In this document: piece after piece, positions 1-5,516 of the stretch
Layout: each line of letters opens with the position of its first letter
Position numbering within the stretch: position 1 is the stretch's first letter
From: Sphingobacteriales bacterium
Lineage (GTDB): Bacteria > Bacteroidota > Bacteroidia > Chitinophagales > Chitinophagaceae
NCBI GenBank assembly: GCA_023251215.1
Contig: JAHEZF010000069.1
Coordinates: 463 to 7,677 of the forward strand
Reading direction: 5' to 3'
Length of the DNA: 7,215 bases
Program-made: the position numbers and the translations under genes
Notes under the pieces: generated by a model
Told to the model about the DNA's origin: nothing
Seen by the model: the letters and a program-made list of their open reading frames with translations, nothing else
Database searches by the model: none

Positions 1-636
1 TTGTATCTTGCTTTGAAGTACATTGAATTCGTTGTAGGTACTATCAAGCATTGATGTCATTTCTTTGGTCAGAACTTCTTTTTGCCGGATATTACTGACC
101 TCTTTTTCTTTTTGAGATAAACGAAACTTCAGGTCGTTTACCTGTCCGGAAAGTTCTTCATTATTCTTTACTATTTCCTTTTGTTTTTCTTCTGCTTCTT
201 TAATGAAGTCAACCTGCTCCAGTAATTGGTTTATTTTTTCATTATGTTCCAATAAATTTTTTTGTGCCTGGCGGAGTTGGTCAATATAATCAGGTTTTTC
301 CCCGGCTGGAACTGTTTTACGTATCGCTTCAATTTCAGCAAGCAATCTTTTATTTTCCCTGCGCATTTCTTCTGCTTCAATAGAATAAATATTGCTGTTC
401 TCTTCTGCATCCGTCAACTGTTGTTTCAAAATGGTCAGCTCTTTATCTTTCAGATCAATTTCATTAAAATATTTATATTTCCATTCTTCCATGTCTTTAT
501 TGGCTTTGCTGCTGACCGGGACTGAAGTTTTATAGCTGCGGCGACTGGCGATAAAAAAGTGAATGGTAATGCCGAGAAAGACTGCTCCGAGCATCAACAC
601 AATGATCTCCAAAATCGAAAGAGAAAGATTGAGCAT
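1..636 (-). CDS. Membrane-anchored coiled-coil protein, C-terminus cut by window edge
   Basis: I do not recognise a named family. The frame is open for 212 codons from the ATG at 636 to the left edge with no stop, so the protein is partial. Residues about 8-30 form one hydrophobic segment (ILEIIVLMLGAVFLGITIHF), followed by a basic stretch (SRRSYK). This suggests a single N-terminal membrane anchor with the rest in the cytoplasm. From about residue 48 to the edge the sequence is rich in Glu, Lys, Gln and Leu with heptad-like spacing, typical of a long coiled coil; a short PAGEKPDY break near residue 110 may separate two helices. It lies 130 bases downstream of pyrH on the same strand, behind a possible terminator, so it is probably its own transcription unit. 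Such proteins often act as scaffolds or in envelope organisation, but nothing here shows a specific role. The reading frame is secure; the function is unknown. Confidence 0.85.
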   Translation of the reverse strand, partial: MLNLSLSILEIIVLMLGAVFLGITIHFFIASRRSYKTSVPVSSKANKDMEEWKYKYFNEIDLKDKELTILKQQLTDAEENSNIYSIEAEEMRRENKRLLAEIEAIRKTVPAGEKPDYIDQLRQAQKNLLEHNEKINQLLEQVDFIKEAEEKQKEIVKNNEELSGQVNDLKFRLSQKEKEVSNIRQKEVLTKEMTSMLDSTYNEFNVLQSKIQ

Positions 637-653
637 ATCAATAAGTCAGATTT

Positions 654-683
654 GTAAACTATTAAAAAATATGCAGACATCAA
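654..683 (-). promoter_or_regulatory. Possible weak promoter for the coiled-coil gene
   Basis: Reading the minus strand, TTG (683-681) is followed after 19 bases by TAGTTTAC (661-654), an imperfect match to the Bacteroidota -7 element TAnnTTTG. It lies 17 bases upstream of the ATG at 636 and downstream of the putative pyrH terminator. The last two -7 bases do not fit the consensus, so this is a weak call. Confidence 0.25.
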
Positions 684-710
684 CCAATAGTTTTTCACAG
701 ACCTGTATTC

Positions 711-738
711 AAAAGGTTTCAAATAGCTGTTTGTAACC
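711..738 (-). terminator. Possible intrinsic terminator after pyrH
   Basis: On the minus strand GGTTACAAA and TTTGAAACC pair around the six-base loop CAGCTA, with eight of nine positions matched (one A-A mismatch), followed directly by TTTTG. The hairpin starts 28 bases after the pyrH stop codon, which is a sensible place for a terminator. The stem is A/T-rich and the T-tract short, so termination may be partial and some transcripts could run on into the coiled-coil gene. Confidence 0.4.
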
Positions 739-766
739 AATATAAATCCGGAAACATGGAATCAGC

Positions 767-1480
767 TCAACCTTTAACCAGTGTACCCACTTTTTCTCCG
801 GTTACTACCCGGCGGAGATTACCGTCTTTATTCATGTCGAAAACAATAATAGGAAGATTGTTCTCCATACAAAGAGTAAAAGCGGTCATGTCCATAACCC
901 TTAAGTTATTGGTCAGGCATTCCTGGAAAGTAACAACATTGAATTTTGTAGCAGATGGGTCCGTTTCCGGATCTGCCGAATAAATGCCATCCACTCTTGT
1001 GCCCTTTAATATCACATCAGCATTAATCTCAATAGCACGAAGCGACCCTGCTGTATCAGTAGTAAAATAAGGATTACCTGTGCCGGCACCGAATATCACC
1101 ACTCTGTCTTTTTCAAGATGCCGGATTGCCCGGCGGCGGATATACGGTTCAGCAATTTGCTCCATTTTAATTGCACTCTGTAACCGGGTGTAAACACCCA
1201 CTCTCTCAAGCCCCGCCTGCAATGCCATTCCGTTAATAACCGTAGCCAGCATTCCCATATAATCGCCATGTGCTCTTTCTATTCCCGTTTCGGCTTCATT
1301 CATGCCGCGGTAAATATTGCCCCCTCCAATAACTATAGCTACCTGCACACCCAATTCTGTTATGGATTTAATATCCCTTGCATATTGTGCAATGACATTG
1401 GTATCGAAACCAAAACTTTTATCGCCCATCAATGATTCACCGGAAAGCTTGAGGAGGATGCGTTTGTACTTGGGAAGCAT
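767..1480 (-). CDS. pyrH: UMP kinase (uridylate kinase)
   Basis: Cytoplasmic enzyme that phosphorylates UMP to UDP with ATP, the step that feeds pyrimidine nucleotide synthesis; bacterial members are hexamers of the amino-acid kinase fold. The 237 residues match the family's usual length. Visible signatures in order are the N-terminal K-L-S-G-E-S loop (residues 11-16), the glycine loop [10 protein letters not shown] (50-59), D73 and the [14 protein letters not shown] helix (75-88), the [15 protein letters not shown] substrate segment (130-144), and the [14 protein letters not shown] nucleotide-binding segment (158-171). One small difference is Gly145 after TTDTA, where Ala is commonly seen. 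The ATG at 1480 gives a start with no excess N-terminal sequence. It is separated from tsf by a strong terminator and has its own -7 element at 1505-1498, so it seems to be transcribed separately from the ribosomal-protein operon despite the conserved order. Confidence 0.97.
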   Translation of the reverse strand: MLPKYKRILLKLSGESLMGDKSFGFDTNVIAQYARDIKSITELGVQVAIVIGGGNIYRGMNEAETGIERAHGDYMGMLATVINGMALQAGLERVGVYTRLQSAIKMEQIAEPYIRRRAIRHLEKDRVVIFGAGTGNPYFTTDTAGSLRAIEINADVILKGTRVDGIYSADPETDPSATKFNVVTFQECLTNNLRVMDMTAFTLCMENNLPIIVFDMNKDGNLRRVVTGEKVGTLVKG

Positions 1481-1497
1481 GTATTAAATTTTCGTTG

Positions 1498-1505
1498 CGA
1501 AGATA
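1498..1505 (-). promoter_or_regulatory. Promoter -7 element of pyrH (TATCTTCG)
   Basis: The minus strand reads CCTATCTTCGC, matching the Bacteroidota -7 consensus TAnnTTTG at all but one fixed base, 17 bases upstream of the pyrH start codon. The same 11-base string forms the -7 region of the rplM promoter at 4626-4616, which supports it as a genuine promoter core. No clear TTTG-type -33 element stands at the expected distance. It lies after the tsf terminator. Confidence 0.5.
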
Positions 1506-1564
1506 GGGGTTTTGACATTTTTAGTTACCGTTAAAAAGAGGCATTCATAACAATGGCTTGCAAC

Positions 1565-1588
1565 AAAAAAGGGAACCAGCGGCTCCCT
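1565..1588 (-). terminator. Rho-independent terminator after tsf
   Basis: On the minus strand AGGGAGCC and GGTTCCCT form an eight-pair stem (one G-T wobble) around the three-base loop GCT. The T-tract of six begins with the last stem base. The hairpin lies about 30 bases past the tsf stop codon and upstream of the pyrH promoter, so it should end the rplM-rpsI-rpsB-tsf transcript. The oligo-A run on the other side is not matched by a T-tract on the plus strand, so it works for the minus strand only. Confidence 0.8.
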
Positions 1589-1619
1589 AAAAAAAATCAA
1601 TTCAGTTATTATAACAATT

Positions 1620-2456
1620 TTATCCCAATGCCACTCTTTTAAACTCTGTCACTTTCACATCGCCGGATTCTTTCAGATAATCACCAACCGTTTTGCTTCC
1701 GTCTTTTACAAATGCCTGTGCCGTTAAAGTTTGCTCTTTAAAGAAAGCTCCCATTTTCCCTTCAGCAATCTTCGCCAGCATTTCATCGGGCTTGCCTGCC
1801 ATTTTGGGGTCCTGCTTCATCAATTCCATGATTATTTCTTTTTCACGGGCAATTACCCTGGCAGGTACACTAACTGCATCTACGGCAACAGGATTTAATG
1901 CAGCAATCTGCATAGCTACATCTTTACCCGCTAAAGCAGCTTCTTTGTTCAATCCGACCAATACTCCAATTCTATATGCCCCGTGAATATAGGAAGCAAC
2001 ATATTCAGCATCTATTCTTTCAAATTTAGTAACCCCGATCTTTTCACCAATAGAAGCCAGCTTATCATTCACCAACTCAGCAACAGTTGAATTACTTGCT
2101 TTTGTTGTCAATAATTCATCCAGGCTTTTTATATTATTAGTGATTGCAGCATCAGCAATGGTTTGGGCAAATGCAACGAAGTCCGCATTTTTAGAAACGA
2201 AATCAGTTTCGCAACTAACACAAACAACAATACCTGTTTTATTGCCGGCGGTTGTCTTAGCAATCACTACACCTTCTTTGGCTTCACGGTCGCTGCGTTT
2301 GGCAGCTATTTTCTGTCCTTGTTTTCTTAACCAGTCAATGGCCGCTTCAAAATCGCCATTGGTTTCTGTTAGGGCTTTACGGCAATCCATCATTCCTGCA
2401 CCGGTCATTTGCCGCAGTTTAGTAATATCCTGTGCACTTATTGTCATAGTACTCAT
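1620..2456 (-). CDS. tsf: Translation elongation factor Ts (EF-Ts)
   Basis: Guanine nucleotide exchange factor that removes GDP from EF-Tu so that it can bind GTP and aminoacyl-tRNA again; cytoplasmic. With the start at 2456 the protein has 278 residues, normal for the family. The N-terminal UBA-like domain contains LRQMTGAGMMDCRKAL (residues 14-29). The second signature, CVSCETDFVSKNADF (79-93), carries the T-D-F-V motif that contacts EF-Tu. The rest fits the core and dimerisation regions. An upstream in-frame ATG at 2519 would add 21 residues, but this stretch is a translation of the spacer repeat (LLTSDIRLQ-like) and is rejected. The start could also be the ATG at 2447 (275 residues). No Shine-Dalgarno site is visible; an A/T-rich stretch precedes the ATG. 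It is the last gene of the operon and is followed by a strong terminator. Confidence 0.96.
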   Translation of the reverse strand: MSTMTISAQDITKLRQMTGAGMMDCRKALTETNGDFEAAIDWLRKQGQKIAAKRSDREAKEGVVIAKTTAGNKTGIVVCVSCETDFVSKNADFVAFAQTIADAAITNNIKSLDELLTTKASNSTVAELVNDKLASIGEKIGVTKFERIDAEYVASYIHGAYRIGVLVGLNKEAALAGKDVAMQIAALNPVAVDAVSVPARVIAREKEIIMELMKQDPKMAGKPDEMLAKIAEGKMGAFFKEQTLTAQAFVKDGSKTVGDYLKESGDVKVTEFKRVALG

Positions 2457-2457
2457 A

Positions 2458-2582
2458 ATTGAAATTTGAAGTCTGATGTCAGAAGTCAGAAGAGAAAATC
2501 TGACATTGTTGTTAAACAATTAATTCATAAGGGAAAATCAATTTTTCAGAAATCTGACTTCAGACTTCTGACCTCTGAACTT
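2458..2582 (-). repeat. Spacer element C: imperfect inverted repeat of TCTGACTTC-type tracts
   Basis: The rpsB-tsf spacer holds two tracts of short related words (GTCAGAAG, GTCTGA, GTCTGAAG) facing each other. The arm at 2471-2492 matches the reverse complement of 2558-2579 at 18 of 22 positions. Between them are 65 bases that include a perfect small hairpin (ATTGTT-GTTA-AACAAT, 2505-2520) and a second copy of AAATCTGAC (2496-2504 and 2550-2558 regions). The right arm begins 3 bases after the rpsB stop codon and the left arm stops about 14 bases before the tsf start. In the transcript the arms could pair into a long stem-loop. There is no T-tract, so it is not a standard terminator. From memory, similar TCTGACTTC words occur in many Bacteroidota spacers; this needs a search. 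Confidence 0.7.
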
Positions 2583-3461
2583 TTATCTTCTTGCACCACC
2601 AGGGCCTCTGCTACCACCGGAGCTACCGGTTGTGCGGCGTCTTTGTCCGCCGGCTCCCCTTCCTCTCCCCGCACGGCCTCCTTCAGCTTGTGCCTCTGCT
2701 TCAAGGCGGGCCGCTTTCTTTTCTTTTTCATCATCTGTTACTTCTTCTGTTTCTTCATCTTTGGCAGCCTGGCGTTCAGCTAACCCTTCAGCAACTGCAG
2801 CAGTAAGATAATTGCTGATGATAGCAATTGATTTTGTTGCATCATCGTTTGCAGGAATAGCAAAATCAACTTTATTGGGATCGCAGTTGGTATCTACCAC
2901 ACCAAAAGTAGTAATGCCCAAACGCTTTGCTTCGGCTAATGCTATATGTTCATGACCTATATCTACTATGAATAAAGCTGCCGGTACACGGCCTAATTGA
3001 GATATGCCTCCCAACACTTTCTCCATTTTGTCTTTATCCCGGCTCAATGTCAATCGTTCTTTTTTAGTGATCGTGTCAAAAGAACCATCACCCAGCATTT
3101 TTTCAATGCCCTGCATTTTCTTTACACTTTTGCGAACCGTATTAAAATTGGTAAGCATGCCTCCCAGCCAGCGTTCCGTAACAAATGGCATATTTACTTT
3201 TTTAGCACATTCGTTCACTATGTCTTTAGCCTGTTTCTTGGTGCCAACAAATAAGATCTTTTTTCCACTACGGGCAATCTGTTTCATTACTACCGCTGTT
3301 TCCTGCAGGCACTCTACTGTTTTGTTCAGATCAATGATGTGAATACCTTTTTTCTCAGCAAAGATGTAAGGCAACATCTTGGGGTTCCACTTCTTTTTCA
3401 GATGACCAAAGTGTACTCCGGCATCCAGAAGTTGCTGCTGTAATGATGTGTTGTTTTCCAT
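2583..3461 (-). CDS. rpsB: 30S ribosomal protein S2 with charged, Arg-Gly-rich C-terminal tail
   Basis: Small-subunit protein at the head-body junction of the 30S particle, needed for S1 binding in many bacteria and for initiation. The conserved core covers about residues 8-230: LLDAGVHFGHLKKKWNPKM near the N-terminus, IHIIDLNKT, FVGTKKQAKDIV, the RWLGGMLTNFNTVRKS signature, and GVVDTNCDPNKVDFAIPANDDA. The protein has 292 residues, longer than the roughly 240 of the E. coli type. The extra part is an acidic/charged linker (about 234-260, rich in Glu, Asp and Lys) followed by a 32-residue Gly/Arg tail (261-292) with GRAGRGRG and a terminal GARR. The DNA of the tail is clearly richer in G+C than the neighbouring genes. 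The start at 3461 matches the usual S2 N-terminus. Spacers on both sides hold inverted-repeat elements. Confidence 0.97.
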   Translation of the reverse strand: MENNTSLQQQLLDAGVHFGHLKKKWNPKMLPYIFAEKKGIHIIDLNKTVECLQETAVVMKQIARSGKKILFVGTKKQAKDIVNECAKKVNMPFVTERWLGGMLTNFNTVRKSVKKMQGIEKMLGDGSFDTITKKERLTLSRDKDKMEKVLGGISQLGRVPAALFIVDIGHEHIALAEAKRLGITTFGVVDTNCDPNKVDFAIPANDDATKSIAIISNYLTAAVAEGLAERQAAKDEETEEVTDDEKEKKAARLEAEAQAEGGRAGRGRGAGGQRRRTTGSSGGSRGPGGARR

Positions 3462-3471
3462 TATCTGAAAT

Positions 3472-3547
3472 GTTTATCGTTTATTGTTTATCATTGAGTT
3501 TTTGATTAAAGGAATTTATCCATAACGATAAACCAAAAACCATAAAC
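3472..3547 (-). repeat. Spacer element B: imperfect inverted repeat of GTTTATSG-type octamers
   Basis: The rpsI-rpsB spacer is made of two facing arms: 3472-3495 matches the reverse complement of 3524-3547 at 20 of 24 positions, with a 28-base loop (3496-3523). Each arm is itself built of about three tandem seven- to eight-base words such as GTTTATCG, GTTTATGG and GTTTATTG. The right arm starts 12 bases after the rpsI stop codon and the left arm ends 10 bases before the rpsB ATG. A transcript could fold into a long A/U-rich hairpin that leaves the start codon free. No T-tract follows. Confidence 0.7.
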
Positions 3548-3559
3548 CCGAAACTGCGA

Positions 3560-3949
3560 TTAACGCTTACTGAACTGATAGCTTTTCCTTGCCTTTTTAT
3601 GACCAAATTTTTTACGTTCAACAGATCTGGGATCTCTTTTTAAAAGGCCTGCCGCTTTTAATACCGGGCGAAAATCAGGATTTAGTTCTACCAATATGCG
3701 GGCAATACCCAGCATGGCAGCTTCGGCCTGTCCTTTAACGCCACCACCGATCGCATTAATCTTTACATCAAACTTGCCAACGGCATCAACTGTTTTAAAA
3801 GGACGTTCCACCTGGTTTTGTAAATAAACCAGCGGGAAGTAAGTTTTGTAGTCTTTGTCGTTTACCGTGATGCGGCCTTCTCCTTTGGAGAGAAACACTC
3901 TTGTCACAGCTGCCTTACGACGACCAATTCCGTTTCTTTGTTTTTCCAT
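3560..3949 (-). CDS. rpsI: 30S ribosomal protein S9
   Basis: Small-subunit head protein whose C-terminal tail reaches the P site and touches the anticodon stem of the bound tRNA. The 129 residues are the normal length. The sequence starts with the typical GIGRRKAAVTRVFL (7-20), contains the family signature GGGVKGQAEAAMLGIARIL (68-86), and ends with the nearly universal KKARKSYQFSKR, including the final SKR (127-129) that contacts tRNA. The ATG at 3949 is the natural start; upstream comes a T/A-rich stretch and then spacer element A. It follows rplM in the same direction, the L13-S9 pair being conserved in almost all bacteria. Confidence 0.98.
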   Translation of the reverse strand: MEKQRNGIGRRKAAVTRVFLSKGEGRITVNDKDYKTYFPLVYLQNQVERPFKTVDAVGKFDVKINAIGGGVKGQAEAAMLGIARILVELNPDFRPVLKAAGLLKRDPRSVERKKFGHKKARKSYQFSKR

Positions 3950-3962
3950 TTATTTTGTTTTT

Positions 3963-4100
3963 GAAGCCCCTCTCCCAAAGGGATGCCTTTGGCATAAATC
4001 TTCCGCCTGCGGCGGAGAGACTTGCGAAGAGTCATTTTCTTTAAAAATATTTCAATTAAAGGACACCTATCCTCCCCTTCGGGGGAGTTAGAGGGGCCTT
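3963..4100 (-). repeat. Spacer element A: GC-rich hairpin array with inverted CCCCTCT ends
   Basis: The rplM-rpsI spacer has inverted ends: AAGCCCCTCTCCC at 3964-3976 faces a tract at 4081-4100 whose complement reads AAGGCCCCTCTAACTCCCCC. Inside are compact perfect hairpins: TCCC-AAA-GGGA (3973-3983), ATGCC-TTT-GGCAT (3983-3995), TCCGCC-TGC-GGCGGA (4002-4016), and CTCCCC-TTCG-GGGGAG (4072-4087, plus-strand reading; CGAA loop in the transcript). The first two overlap by one base. The right end overlaps the rplM stop codon (4101-4099) and the left end lies 13 bases before the rpsI start. Similar GC-rich words with CCCCTC/GAGGGG ends are, to my recollection, scattered through spacers of related genomes. 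No T-tract follows the hairpins, so termination is unlikely. Confidence 0.7.
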
Positions 4101-4542
4101 AAAATTTAATTTCTTTTGGTTGTTGTGCAGTATGAGGATGTTCTGCTCCTGCATATACAAACAGTTTTTTATACATTTTGCGGCCCAACCGATTCTTGGG
4201 TAACATCCCTTTTACAGCTCTTTCAATAATTACTTCAGGGCGACGCTTTAATAAGTTTGCCGCCGTTTCTTCTTTACGGCCTCCCGGATAACCACTGTAA
4301 GTGTCATAAATCTTTTGCTCCAGTTTGTTGCCTGTAAAAACAATTTTTTCACAATTGATCACAATGATATAATCGCCGGTATCTACATGTGGGGTATAAT
4401 ATGCTTTGTTTTTGCCGCGGAGTATCGCAGCAATTTTAGCACACATACGACCCACGGTTTGATTAGTACCGTCCACAACATACCAGTTGCGGTTAACGGT
4501 AGCCTCGTTCGCATGTTTGGTGGTGAAATATAATTTGCTCAT
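4099..4542 (-). CDS. rplM: 50S ribosomal protein L13
   Basis: Early-assembly protein of the large subunit that binds 23S rRNA. The 147 residues agree with the family length. The N-terminal part reads [22 protein letters not shown] (about 18-39), followed by [21 protein letters not shown] and the signature region [24 protein letters not shown] (109-132), then the common ending with AEHPH. The ATG at 4542 is preceded by an A/T-only stretch and no Shine-Dalgarno site. It is the first gene of the operon, 75 bases downstream of a well-formed Bacteroidota promoter. The leader contains two perfect hairpins, which suggests feedback control of the kind known for ribosomal-protein operons. Confidence 0.98.
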   Translation of the reverse strand: MSKLYFTTKHANEATVNRNWYVVDGTNQTVGRMCAKIAAILRGKNKAYYTPHVDTGDYIIVINCEKIVFTGNKLEQKIYDTYSGYPGGRKEETAANLLKRRPEVIIERAVKGMLPKNRLGRKMYKKLFVYAGAEHPHTAQQPKEIKF

Positions 4543-4613
4543 TTTATTTTTTATTTTTAGTTACCGCTATCCCGGTAACCGATTTTGATGTCCGAAGGAT
4601 TTCTTCGGAGGGG
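4543..4613 (-). promoter_or_regulatory. Structured 5' leader of the rplM operon, candidate L13 leader
   Basis: Between the promoter and the rplM ATG the transcript can form two perfect seven-pair hairpins: TCCGAAG-AAATC-CTTCGGA (4609-4591) almost at the expected 5' end, and GTTACCG-GGATAG-CGGTAAC (4579-4560). A run of only A and T (4559-4543) separates the second one from the start codon. Ribosomal-protein operons are often controlled by the product binding such a leader, and I recall that an L13 leader class has been described for Bacteroidia; whether this is a member must be tested against the Rfam model. Termination is unlikely since no G+C-rich hairpin is followed by a long T run. Confidence 0.55.
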
Positions 4614-4616
4614 TGG

Positions 4617-4650
4617 CGAAGATAGGCCTGGCCATGCGGTTATTCCAAAA
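4617..4650 (-). promoter_or_regulatory. Promoter of the rplM-rpsI-rpsB-tsf operon
   Basis: On the minus strand TTTG (4649-4646, within TTTTGG) is followed after 21 bases by TATCTTCG (4624-4617). These fit the -33 TTTG and -7 TAnnTTTG elements of the Bacteroidota primary sigma factor, with one mismatch in the -7. Transcription would begin around 4613-4610, giving a leader of about 70 bases. The -7 core CCTATCTTCGC also occurs upstream of pyrH. Confidence 0.7.
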
Positions 4651-4735
4651 TGAACGAAGGTATTTTTTATAGCACCTTTATAAATAGCTGATTTACAGTA
4701 AAATTTTTGCACTATATTTTTACTCGCCTGGTTTT

Positions 4736-4743
4736 TAGCTTTG
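4736..4743 (+). promoter_or_regulatory. Promoter -7 element of the HD hydrolase gene (TAGCTTTG)
   Basis: TAGCTTTG matches the Bacteroidota -7 consensus TAnnTTTG at every fixed base and lies 45 bases upstream of the ATG at 4789. The -33 region about 20 bases upstream is only a T-rich TATTTTTA; a TTTTTG stands somewhat too far away, at 26 bases. It points away from the rplM promoter, so the 246-base gap 4543-4788 is a divergent promoter region. Confidence 0.5.
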
Positions 4744-4788
4744 AACCTTCATTAAACTTGCCAGCTAATTACATATTAATTAAAAAAC

Positions 4789-5391
4789 ATGTCGAGTCAT
4801 AATCTAAATCGTTCCACTTTCGGCAATCCAAAAAATGCAGGCAACCTCATTTCAATTGAGGATGCTCATCAGTTATTAAACGACTGGGTTAGTAATGAAC
4901 GTCTCCGCCTTCATATGAAACAGGTGGCTGCCGTCATGAAAGCCTGGGCTATTGAAAAAGAAAGTGCTGATGGCCAAACCGCATTAAAATGGGAGCTGGC
5001 AGGATTATTACATGATGCTGACTGGGAAAAATATCCGGATGATCATTGCCGCATAATCATTGAAGAACTGGAAAAAAGAAATATTGACCAGGATGTGATC
5101 CATTGTATCGCCTCACATGGGCCCAATTATTTTGGTGTGGAACCTATAACTAAAATAGACAAAATGATCTATGCCATTGATGAGTTGTCGGGGTTTATTC
5201 ATGCCGCTGCTCTCATCCGCCCCACCCGGTATGAAGGCCTTGAAGTAAAAAGTGTTTTAAAACGATTAAAAACACCCTCTTTTGCCGCCCAGGTAAGCCG
5301 GGATGATATTTCCGATGCAGTTTCCAGAGCTAAAGTTTCACTGGAAGACCTTATTCAGTTCATCATTGATCATCAAAAAGAGATATCGTAA
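4789..5391 (+). CDS. HD-superfamily hydrolase, substrate unknown
   Basis: Soluble 200-residue protein with the metal-binding pattern of the HD phosphohydrolase fold: His42 in LRLHMKQVAAVM, the His75-Asp76 pair in LLHDADWEKYP, His110 in IASHG, and Asp131 in IYAIDEL. The following segment (LSGFIHAAALIRP, then VKSVLKRLKTPSFAAQVSRDDI) fits the predicted-hydrolase group I know as COG2316, whose substrate has not been firmly established as far as I know. All metal ligands appear intact, so it should be active. The first 20 residues are not typical of the group and look variable. An in-frame TAA at 4777-4779 means the ATG at 4789 is the first possible start, and it follows an A/T-rich stretch. No signal peptide or membrane segment is seen. 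It is divergent from the ribosomal operon and likely monocistronic. Confidence 0.88.
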   Translation: MSSHNLNRSTFGNPKNAGNLISIEDAHQLLNDWVSNERLRLHMKQVAAVMKAWAIEKESADGQTALKWELAGLLHDADWEKYPDDHCRIIIEELEKRNIDQDVIHCIASHGPNYFGVEPITKIDKMIYAIDELSGFIHAAALIRPTRYEGLEVKSVLKRLKTPSFAAQVSRDDISDAVSRAKVSLEDLIQFIIDHQKEIS

Positions 5392-5402
5392 ACTTTCGCC
5401 GT

Positions 5403-5424
5403 AAAAAAAGATTAAGCTTTTTTT
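5403..5424 (+). terminator. Possible A/T-rich terminator after the HD gene
   Basis: AAAAAAAG (5403-5410) and CTTTTTTT (5417-5424) pair around the six-base loop ATTAAG, 11 bases past the HD stop codon. The stem has only one G-C pair, but its 3' arm doubles as a T-tract. It may terminate both strands, weakly. Confidence 0.4.
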
Positions 5425-5516
5425 AAACTCACCGAATTAAACCCGGTCACAAACTCCGGCCTTGTGTCCACAACCCTACGTAAAGAACATTTAGTCACCA
5501 AAAACGTGAAATTATT

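Noticed and set aside
262..525. Plus-strand reading frame rich in Phe and Ile
   Set aside because: It is the antisense shadow of the coiled-coil gene; the A-rich Glu/Lys codons read as Phe/Leu/Ile on the other strand.
2457..2519. N-terminal extension of EF-Ts from an upstream in-frame ATG at 2519
   Set aside because: The extra 21 residues are a translation of the spacer repeat, and the EF-Ts family begins around residues M-S-T-M-T-I or M-T-I.
2546..2734. 62-residue minus-strand reading frame over the end of rpsB
   Set aside because: It is an out-of-frame reading of the low-complexity S2 tail running into the spacer repeat; it has no start context or family features.
3963..4100. Rho-independent terminator between rplM and rpsI
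   Set aside because: The hairpins are stable but none is followed by a T-tract on the minus strand, and the rplM-rpsI pair is normally co-transcribed.
4681..4695. Palindrome TAAAT-AGCTG-ATTTA as an operator in the divergent promoter region
   Set aside because: Five-base A/T arms are expected by chance in such A/T-rich DNA, and no regulator gene is near.
5461..5516. Promoter for the repeat protein gene
   Set aside because: No TAnnTTTG-like element was found in the spacer; the short TTGT/ACAA inverted pair near 5463-5474 is too small to call.
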